Of a stretch of DNA of 64,000 bases, positions 57,861 through 64,000 are shown in pieces. The first letter of the stretch is position 1. Every line of letters starts with the position of its first letter. The translations under genes were made by a program, and so were the position numbers. The stretch spans positions 62,001-126,000 of the forward strand of contig JAFXZT010000099.1 in assembly GCA_017541145.1 (NCBI GenBank). Reading direction: 5' to 3'. Below the pieces are notes generated by a model. It made no database searches, had not been told where the DNA came from, and was given only the letters and a program-made list of their open reading frames with translations. The DNA is from Bacteroidales bacterium (lineage in GTDB: Bacteria > Bacteroidota > Bacteroidia > Bacteroidales > UBA3824).

Positions 57861-59843
57861 TTAATTGCCGGAAGCTTCTTCGTACTTCATTGTTGCTTCT
57901 TCCCAAAAGTTCATTTCGTTTTCGAGTTCGGCTTTTATGTTATCGTATTGTTTGAACAATTCCATATCGGTTTGATTCTCCGGAAGTTCAAGTTTTTTCT
58001 GAATTTCATCGAGTTTGGATTCAAGTTCGGCAACACGCTGTTCTGATTTGTCAACTTGAGATTTCAATTTGCGCAATGCTTTTTCTTTTTCTTTGCGCAT
58101 AAGATAATCTTCTTTGCTACCGGCTTGAGGTGCTGATGTATTTTCTGCTGATACGTTTTTGGAATCGTTTGTCGGTTCTGTTTTTGCAGTTTGATTGTTT
58201 TTGGATTTCTGCATTTCGAACTGACGCATGTTTTCCAGTTTGAGTTTTTCGAGGAAATATGTGATGTCTCCTTTGTATTGTTTTACTTTCTGATCTTTGA
58301 ACTCGTAAATTGTTTCTGCCAAGCCATGCAAGAAATCACGGTCGTGAGATACAAGTATCAAAGTACCGTCGTAAGCGAGCAAAGCTTGTTTTAATATTTC
58401 TTTGCTTCTGATATCCAAATGGTTGGTAGGTTCGTCGAGTACGAGTAAAGAATATGGTTGAAACAATAGTTTTGCCATCTCAAGACGCGCACGTTCACCT
58501 CCGGAAAGTACTTTTACTTTCTTGTCGATATCTTCGCCGCCAAAGAGAAATGCTCCAAGTATATCACGTACTTTTGTACGCATATCTCCTGTAGCAATAT
58601 CGTCAAGTGTTTGAAATACAGTTTTTTCCAAATCCAAAAGTTCGTCTTGATTTTGGGCATAGTATCCGATAGAAACATTGTAACCAAGTTTTAACTCTCC
58701 ATCGTAAGGCAATTGTCCGATGATACAACGAGAAAATGTGGTTTTACCTTCACCGTTGCGACCTACAAATGCTACCTTCTCCCCTCTTTCGAGCTGAAAA
58801 TCAATATCTTTTAATATTACTTTCTCGCCGAATGCTTTTGTAAAGTTGGATGCTTTTACAACGATTTGTCCCGAACGCGGAGCCGGCGGAAATTTAAAAT
58901 GTATCGAACTGTTGTCTTCCAAATCTACTTCAAGACGTTCCATCTTGGCGAGCATTTTCATTCGCGATTGTACTTGATTTGATTTTGTAGGTTTGTAACG
59001 GAAACGTTCGATAAATTCTTCGGTATCTTGAATGATTTTTTGCTGATTTTCGTAAGCAGATATTTGTTGCTGACGGCGTTCTTTTCTCAATTCAAGATAT
59101 TTTGTATACGGAGCATTGTAATCGTAAATTTTACCGAGAGAAATTTCTATTGTACGTTTTGTAACATTGTCCAAGAAACTTCTGTCGTGAGAAATCAATA
59201 CAACAGCTCCCGGATAATCTTTCAAGAAGTCTTCGAGCCACTGAATAGATTCGATATCCAAATGGTTGGTAGGTTCGTCGAGCAAGAAAACGCCCGGCTT
59301 TTGCAAAATTACCTTTGCCAAGATGATACGCATTTTCCAACCGCCTGAAAATTCTGAAGTTTGACGTTTAAAATCAGATTGTTTGAATCCCAAACCTTTC
59401 AAAACTACTTCGGTTTCTGCCTCACGCTGATTGGAATTACCAATCATATTGAGTTTGTCGGTAGCATCCGTAAGCTTGTGAATAAGATTCATATAAGATT
59501 CCGATTCGTAATCAGTACGCTCAGAGATTTCGTCGGTAAGTTTTTTGATTTCGGATTCCAAGTTTTCAGCATCTTCAAAACAAGTAAGAGCTTCTTCCAT
59601 AACGGTTCTACCGCCCGGAAGATCCATCTGCTGAGGCAAATAGCCGACAGTTACATCGCCGGGAATTGTAACACTACCGCTCTCGATGGGCTGAAGTCCA
59701 ACGATAGTTTTCAAAAGTGTTGACTTGCCGGCTCCATTTTTTCCGGTAAGACCAATCCTGTCTTTGGGATTGATTACAAAACTTATATCCTGAAATAAAT
59801 CGTTACCTGAAAATGTTACAGTTACGTTGTTAATCGAAATCAT
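57861..59843 (-). CDS. ABC-F family ATPase (Uup/EttA-like)
   Basis: A 660-residue cytosolic protein from ATG at 59843 (MISINNVTVTFSGND). It has two ABC domains with Walker A GLTGKNGAGKSTLLK and FVGRNGEGKTTFSR, signature LSGGERARLEMAKLL and Walker B LLVLDEPTNHLDI in the second, and FSGGWKMRIILAKVIL and VFLLDEPTNHLDI in the first. A linker between the domains (EFIERFRYKPTKSNQVQSRM) and a C-terminal coiled coil (KALRKLKSQVDKSEQRVAEL) are typical. It acts at the ribosome; it has no membrane domain. Confidence 0.95.
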   Translation of the reverse strand: MISINNVTVTFSGNDLFQDISFVINPKDRIGLTGKNGAGKSTLLKTIVGLQPIESGSVTIPGDVTVGYLPQQMDLPGGRTVMEEALTCFEDAENLESEIKKLTDEISERTDYESESYMNLIHKLTDATDKLNMIGNSNQREAETEVVLKGLGFKQSDFKRQTSEFSGGWKMRIILAKVILQKPGVFLLDEPTNHLDIESIQWLEDFLKDYPGAVVLISHDRSFLDNVTKRTIEISLGKIYDYNAPYTKYLELRKERRQQQISAYENQQKIIQDTEEFIERFRYKPTKSNQVQSRMKMLAKMERLEVDLEDNSSIHFKFPPAPRSGQIVVKASNFTKAFGEKVILKDIDFQLERGEKVAFVGRNGEGKTTFSRCIIGQLPYDGELKLGYNVSIGYYAQNQDELLDLEKTVFQTLDDIATGDMRTKVRDILGAFLFGGEDIDKKVKVLSGGERARLEMAKLLFQPYSLLVLDEPTNHLDIRSKEILKQALLAYDGTLILVSHDRDFLHGLAETIYEFKDQKVKQYKGDITYFLEKLKLENMRQFEMQKSKNNQTAKTEPTNDSKNVSAENTSAPQAGSKEDYLMRKEKEKALRKLKSQVDKSEQRVAELESKLDEIQKKLELPENQTDMELFKQYDNIKAELENEMNFWEEATMKYEEASGN

Positions 59844-59866
59844 TATAATTCTGCAAAAAATTTTCG

Positions 59867-59874
59867 CAAAGTTA
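59867..59874 (-). promoter_or_regulatory. -7 element TAACTTTG for the ABC-F gene
   Basis: An exact TAnnTTTG match on the minus strand, 24 bp upstream of the chosen start, which decides against the longer frame from 59900. Confidence 0.65.
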
Positions 59875-59903
59875 AGCATTGCGAATGGAATATGCAACAT
59901 TTT

Positions 59904-60410
59904 TTAGTTTTCTGAGGCTGAAAAACCGATTTTCGTAACCTCAAGATTATCCTCACAGTCTTCTAAAAGCTGATTTATCGTTTTGTTGAATATCGGATGT
60001 ACCAAATTGCCGGCTATTTCCGACAGCGGAATCAATACGAATTTACGTAAATGCAAAAATCTGTGCGGCACTATCAAATCCGTTGTATTGATTACTTCAA
60101 CATCATAAAAAAGGATGTCGATATCAATAGTTCGCGCCTGATAAGAATTTGAAGTCCGTTTCCGCCCCAAATCTGTTTCTATTATATGAATCAGATTCAA
60201 AAGTGTTAACGGCTGAAGTTCTGTAGCGATCTCAACTACTTGATTGTAATACGGTTGATCATCATATCCCCATGATTGAGTTTCATAAACCGAAGATTTT
60301 GTAATTAAATCGCCGGCAGATTCGGTTAATCTCTCAATTGCACGGTTGAGAAAAAAAATACGATTGCCGAGATTGCTACCCAACAACAAGTAAACTTTGT
60401 TCTTGTTCAT
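59904..60410 (-). CDS. folK: HPPK, 6-hydroxymethyl-7,8-dihydropterin pyrophosphokinase
   Basis: A 168-residue enzyme of folate synthesis. The start VYLLLGSNLGNRIFFLNRAI and the signature RTIDIDILFYDVEVINTTDL with VPHRFLHLRKFVLIPLSEIA (the second pterin-binding segment) are diagnostic. Third folate gene in the window. It follows the membrane protein at 60432 by 21 bp. Confidence 0.97.
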   Translation of the reverse strand: MNKNKVYLLLGSNLGNRIFFLNRAIERLTESAGDLITKSSVYETQSWGYDDQPYYNQVVEIATELQPLTLLNLIHIIETDLGRKRTSNSYQARTIDIDILFYDVEVINTTDLIVPHRFLHLRKFVLIPLSEIAGNLVHPIFNKTINQLLEDCEDNLEVTKIGFSASEN

Positions 60411-60431
60411 AACTTCTTTTATAAAACTGAA

Positions 60432-61157
60432 TTATGCAATTGCTTTTGCAATTTTTTTACAATCGATAGTAATATCTTCGGCACGCTGAAGGTCTTTCGC
60501 GATGTAATCTTCTGTAAATCCGCCAATAAGCGGCATTTCAAAATGTCGTTCTTTGAAAGGTATAAAAACGTAACAAAGAGAATCACGAACAGCATAACGT
60601 ATTTCGTCACGATTGTAACGGTTGGTATTCCAAAGGGGATTGAGTTTGGATTTCAATTCATTTTCCGACAATCCGGCGTCCACGGTGTAACAAATACCGG
60701 AAAAATTGAGTCTCCGACCTTCACCACAGCCGCGAATTGCGCCAATTTCGCGGTAAAGAATTTCTTTGTCATCGGTTTTTACTACAAAACAATCCTGAGA
60801 TTCAAACTGCGCACCTCCAAAAAAGTCAAAAACTTCCAAATCGTTGATAGGACCGCCGTTTTGCTCGTAAGTGATTTGCGGAAAAAACTCTTGAATCTTT
60901 TTCATGACATTTTTCTTGTAACGATTGTTGAAAACCAAGAAAAGTAATAATCCTATTTGTATAACAACAAGTACAGTAAGACATATTCCGTACCATCTGT
61001 TGAAATAAAAATATGAAAATACCATAGCGGTCAGCAACAACAATTCCGCAAAGATAAAAGTCAATCGCAACAATGCGATACGACGCACAATATCGTTTGA
61101 CTTCTGAAGGTAATCGTCAATTTTTGAGTCATATATGCAAAAGTTCTTTTCAATCAT
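60432..61157 (-). CDS. Membrane protein (DUF3137-like?)
   Basis: A 241-residue protein from ATG at 61157 (MIEKNFCIYDSKIDDY). Two adjacent membrane segments at about residues 35-80 (LLRLTFIFAELLLLTAMVFS; CLTVLVVIQIGLLLFLVF) are followed by a soluble domain with a pattern similar to DUF3137 (YEQNGGPINDLEVF). It stands upstream of folK in the same direction. Function unknown; the family guess is weak. Confidence 0.7.
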   Translation of the reverse strand: MIEKNFCIYDSKIDDYLQKSNDIVRRIALLRLTFIFAELLLLTAMVFSYFYFNRWYGICLTVLVVIQIGLLLFLVFNNRYKKNVMKKIQEFFPQITYEQNGGPINDLEVFDFFGGAQFESQDCFVVKTDDKEILYREIGAIRGCGEGRRLNFSGICYTVDAGLSENELKSKLNPLWNTNRYNRDEIRYAVRDSLCYVFIPFKERHFEMPLIGGFTEDYIAKDLQRAEDITIDCKKIAKAIA

Positions 61158-61266
61158 GATGTTATTTTTTTTTACTATTCCCAATCATTAATCAACAAAA
61201 AATATTCCAAGAGGCTGTATGTTTGGTTATATCAACATTAAAGAAAAGCTAAATTCAATTAATAGT

Positions 61267-61296
61267 AAAAAAAAGGGCGAACAAGATGCCCGCCCC
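61267..61296 (-). terminator. metK terminator
   Basis: A GGGCG/CGCCC stem followed on the minus strand by eight T residues, 26 bp after the metK stop. Confidence 0.85.
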
Positions 61297-61322
61297 AAAA
61301 TTCATTTAAACAATTTATAAAA

Positions 61323-62609
61323 TTATAAACCGAATTCTTTTTTAATTTGATCAACATAATCAAGTTTTTCCCATGTGAAAAACTCAACTTCTTTGCTGAC
61401 ATGTTTACCGTTTTCGTTAACAACAACTGTTTGAGTATAAGGTTGACGACCGAAATGACCGTAAGCAGCTGTCGGAAGGAAAATCGGATTTTTGAGTTTC
61501 AAACGTTTGATAATTGCAGAAGGTCTCAAATCAAATAATTTCTGAATCTTCTTAGCAATCTCACCGTCAGAGAATTGTACTTTCTTTGTACCGTAAGTAT
61601 TTACATAAACACCTACAGGCTGAGCAACACCAATAGCGTATGCTACTTGTACGAGTACTTCGTCGCAAACACCTGCTGCTACAAGATTTTTTGCAATATG
61701 ACGAGTAGCGTAAGCAGCAGAACGGTCAACCTTAGAAGCATCCTTACCAGAGAAAGCTCCACCGCCGTGAGCACCTTTGCCGCCGTAAGTATCAACGATA
61801 ATCTTACGACCTGTAAGACCGGTATCACCATGAGGACCTCCGATTACAAATTTTCCGGTTGGATTTACAAACAATTTGTATTCTGTAGCAAAAAGTTTTT
61901 TCTCATTGTCGGTAAGGGTATCAATCAAACGAGGAATAAGGATATTTTTTACGTCCTCAGTAATTTTGTCAACCATCTTTTGGTCAGCAAGGAGCTGAGC
62001 TTCATCAGAAGAATCTGACGGTTTAATGAAATCATCGTGCTGAGTACTCAATACGATTGTATCAATTCTGTAAGGTTTGTTATTATCGTCGTACTCGATT
62101 GTAACTTGAGATTTGGAATCAGGACGAAGATAAGTCATTACTTTGCCTTCACGACGGATTTTAGCAAGTTCGATAAGAAGCTTGTGAGAAAGTTCCACTG
62201 AGAAAGGCATAAGATTTTGGGTTTCTTTTACAGCATAACCGAACATCATACCTTGGTCGCCGGCGCCTTGATTTTCTTCTTCAGCACGCTCCACACCACG
62301 ATTGATATCTTGACTCTGACCATGAATAGCAGAGATAACACCGCAAGAATTGCCGTCAAACATGTATTCTCCTTTGGTATAACCAATTTTGTTGATAACA
62401 TCGCGAGCTACTTGCTGTACGTCTACATAGCCACGAGTTTTCACCTCACCACCGAGAACTGCCAAACCTGTTGTAACAAATGTTTCGCAAGCTACTTTTG
62501 ACTCGGCATCTTGTTTCAAAAATTCATCAAGCAACGCATCTGAAATCTGATCTGCGACTTTGTCAGGATGTCCTTCTGACACTGACTCTGATGTAAAATA
62601 ATGTGACAT
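61323..62609 (-). CDS. metK: S-adenosylmethionine synthase
   Basis: A 428-residue enzyme making SAM from ATP and methionine. Motifs: [18 protein letters not shown], the conserved [10 protein letters not shown] hexapeptide region and [20 protein letters not shown], with [19 protein letters not shown]. The length is longer than the E. coli enzyme (384), as is normal for Bacteroidetes. Its leader carries a SAM-II-type riboswitch. Confidence 0.98.
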   Translation of the reverse strand: MSHYFTSESVSEGHPDKVADQISDALLDEFLKQDAESKVACETFVTTGLAVLGGEVKTRGYVDVQQVARDVINKIGYTKGEYMFDGNSCGVISAIHGQSQDINRGVERAEEENQGAGDQGMMFGYAVKETQNLMPFSVELSHKLLIELAKIRREGKVMTYLRPDSKSQVTIEYDDNNKPYRIDTIVLSTQHDDFIKPSDSSDEAQLLADQKMVDKITEDVKNILIPRLIDTLTDNEKKLFATEYKLFVNPTGKFVIGGPHGDTGLTGRKIIVDTYGGKGAHGGGAFSGKDASKVDRSAAYATRHIAKNLVAAGVCDEVLVQVAYAIGVAQPVGVYVNTYGTKKVQFSDGEIAKKIQKLFDLRPSAIIKRLKLKNPIFLPTAAYGHFGRQPYTQTVVVNENGKHVSKEVEFFTWEKLDYVDQIKKEFGL

Positions 62610-62676
62610 CGTTTTTAATGTTTTATGTTTTTAACTTTAATCATTAAAAAAATATGTGGTTGAAAATGATAATGGA

Positions 62677-62734
62677 GGGTATTGCTTTAGCATTTTTTTT
62701 AAGCGGTTGCAATCAAAACCAAATCCGTCCGCAC
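62677..62734 (-). promoter_or_regulatory. SAM-II-type riboswitch in the metK leader
   Basis: On the minus strand the order is GCGG - GGATTTGG - GATTGCAA - CCGC - TTAAAAAAA - TGCTAAAG - CAATACC. GCGG/CCGC gives P1; the loop strand GGTTTTGATTGC pairs with GCTAAAGCAATACC to give the pseudoknot. GATTTGG, TTGCA and GCTAAA are the words I know from alphaproteobacterial SAM-II aptamers. It starts within about 20 nt of the -7 element and ends 67 nt before the metK ATG. A downstream terminator is not evident, so control could be at translation. Confidence 0.72.
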
Positions 62735-62750
62735 GTATTTTTATAGTTCA

Positions 62751-62758
62751 CAAAAATA
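62751..62758 (-). promoter_or_regulatory. -7 element TATTTTTG for metK
   Basis: A TAnnTTTG match on the minus strand. Initiation a few bases downstream would place the riboswitch at the very 5' end of the transcript. Confidence 0.65.
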
Positions 62759-62908
62759 GATATTATTTTCGTAACTAAAAAATGTAATTTGACATTTTTT
62801 CTTTATCTTAACGTAAATAGGAAAGTTTTGAAATACAAGAGATGTTTTTTGAAACGCGCGAGATTTTTGATGTGAATTTAGATGTGTTTTTTAATATTAG
62901 ACGCGAAT

Positions 62909-64000
62909 TTAGACGCGATAAATCGCGTCTCTACGGGTAGGAATTATGGAGGCTATAAATCCAATTGCTGTTACTATTATTGTTGTAACTACGATGTCCC
63001 AAAAGCGAATTTCTACCGGATAATAATCAATTATAAACGAACCTTCAGGAAATGTTATAACATGAAATTGTATTTGTATCCAACAGATTAACAATCCGAT
63101 AATTATTCCGGCAATTGTCCCGGTAAGTGTTATAAGACGACCGGTATTGGCAAATATTTTTCTAATAAAGATACTGTCAGCTCCAAGATCTGTCAACGTA
63201 ATGATATCTTTGCGTTTATCAATAATCAACATCGTAAGCGCACCGATGATATTGAATGATGCAATTATTATAATAAAACTCAACATCACAATTATTGACA
63301 TCTTTTCTGATTGCATGATTTTATAAAGGATGTCTTGCTGTTGATAACGGTCTTTTACTTGGAATCCGTCGCCAAGGATGTCTTTGATTTGCTGACAAGT
63401 AGCACTTACTTTGGAATAGTCGTGACAAGCAATTTCCAGAGAAGATACTTCGGTGGAATCGTATTCCAAAAGGTTTCGCGCAAAATCTATCGGCACAATT
63501 ACGTATTTGGAATCAAAATCCTGATGAATATGAAATATTCCCGACGGCACTATCAACGAATGCGAAAATGCGTCAGCAGGATTCATAGAAACTTTTTCGG
63601 TGCGACGTGGCGCGTATATTTTCAAAGGCGTAAAACCGTTGATATTTACTGTAAGATTTCCGGCAATATCATTGCCGACTAATGCGAACGGAATTCCTTT
63701 CGGGTCTTTCAAGAGATATTCTCCGATGTAAGTGCAATTTTTGATATTACAAATTTCATCGTAATTCAGTTCTACGCCTTTGATTGTTGCAATATATTGA
63801 TAATGTTCGTATTGAAACAATGCTGTCTCTTCAATATTTTGCATTACGATTTTAACATTGTCAATAGAGGAAAGTGCATCGTAAGTTGATTTGTTGATTT
63901 TGAATGTTTTACCCTGAGAAACAGAAACTTTGATATCAGGGTCAAACTGATTCATCATTGATTGTATCAACGAATCAAAACCGTTGAATACCGATAAAAT
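62909..64000 (-). CDS. LolC/LolE-type ABC transporter permease, 5' end cut by the window
   Basis: The frame is open from the window end, giving 363 residues of a protein whose start lies outside. It begins ILSVFNGFDSLIQ, a LolE/FtsX-like segment after TM1, followed by a periplasmic MacB-like domain and three C-terminal membrane segments (MLSFIIIIASFNIIGALTML; LTGTIAGIIIGLLICW; FWDIVVTTIIVTAIGFIASI). The final residues TRRDAIYRV are encoded by a REP-like palindrome (62911-62934), so the usual C-terminus is altered. Lipoprotein export from the inner membrane is the likely role. Confidence 0.9.
   Translation of the reverse strand: MLSVFNGFDSLIQSMMNQFDPDIKVSVSQGKTFKINKSTYDALSSIDNVKIVMQNIEETALFQYEHYQYIATIKGVELNYDEICNIKNCTYIGEYLLKDPKGIPFALVGNDIAGNLTVNINGFTPLKIYAPRRTEKVSMNPADAFSHSLIVPSGIFHIHQDFDSKYVIVPIDFARNLLEYDSTEVSSLEIACHDYSKVSATCQQIKDILGDGFQVKDRYQQQDILYKIMQSEKMSIIVMLSFIIIIASFNIIGALTMLIIDKRKDIITLTDLGADSIFIRKIFANTGRLITLTGTIAGIIIGLLICWIQIQFHVITFPEGSFIIDYYPVEIRFWDIVVTTIIVTAIGFIASIIPTRRDAIYRV
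62911..62934. repeat. REP-like palindrome, copy 3, inside the permease 3' end
   Basis: AGACGCGATAAATCGCGTCT plus CTAC: a perfect 9-bp stem with a 2-nt loop, the same plan as copies 1 and 2 (AGACG, 4 variable bases, loop, CGTCTCTAC). A half-copy, AGACGCGAAT, precedes it at 62899-62908. Confidence 0.85.

Overview
The window reads as chromosomal DNA of a low-GC Bacteroidetes, most likely order Bacteroidales or a close uncultured relative. The evidence is the recurrent -7 promoter element TAnnTTTG, A-rich leaders in place of clear Shine-Dalgarno sites, the acpP-fabF-rnc and holB-ricT gene orders, families largely restricted to the phylum (DUF3109, DUF3098, TGS/uridine-kinase fusion, FISUMP lipoprotein), and a futalosine-route menaquinone gene (mqnB). 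I see no tRNA, rRNA, CRISPR array, insertion sequence or prophage.

Layout. 1-5.6 kb: the end of a specialised type II fatty-acid/polyketide locus of the aryl-polyene/flexirubin kind (three intact ketosynthases, one degenerate ketosynthase-like protein, two acyl carrier proteins, one acyltransferase), joined by one-base overlaps to ricT and holB. 8.3-13.6 kb: a TGS-uridine kinase, a membrane protein, two glycosyltransferases and an uncharacterised protein. 14-21 kb: serS, rpmA, rplU, a bifunctional nuclease, thyA-folA, rsmI and two related small secreted proteins. 21-30 kb: accessory genes (coiled-coil lipoprotein, I9-like inhibitor, a tandem pair of PAS-like/LuxR regulators, an exported C1 peptidase, nitroreductase, upp, PKD and FISUMP surface proteins). 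30-43.5 kb: pnp, rpsO, two rhomboids, mutL, pgeF, mqnB, folE, DUF3109, rnc-fabF-acpP. 43.8-50 kb: M1 peptidase, the pdxA-dtd-mazG-deoC operon and a universal stress protein. 50-54 kb: blaI - M56/M23 sensor - TonB fragment - tonB, then a second copy of the uncharacterised protein seen at 12.8 kb. 54.4-57.7 kb: five further genes of the aryl-polyene kind. 57.8-64 kb: ABC-F, folK, a membrane protein, metK with a riboswitch, and a partial LolC/E-type permease.

How the parts fit. The ketosynthases and acyl carrier proteins at the left edge and the carrier protein, two dehydratase-like hotdog proteins, thioesterase and CrtI-like oxidoreductase at 54.7-57.7 kb look like complementary halves of one pathway, split by about 49 kb of mostly housekeeping genes. 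Folate and thymidylate functions recur (thyA, folA, folE, folK). RNA-turnover functions recur too (RicT, PNPase, RNase III), two of them with asparagine-rich tails and two with long hairpins beside the gene.

The signals that plain gene calling would miss are: a SAM-II-type riboswitch directly behind the metK promoter; a family of short perfect palindromes, one copy of which encodes the last residues of the permease gene; two paralogous proteins of unknown function sharing a promoter architecture and each lying downstream of a 41- or 42-bp minisatellite with a common GGAAATTT core; a pair of operator-like dyads around the blaI promoter; a 109-bp inverted-repeat element just after rnc; and a terminator encoded inside the antisense of mqnB.
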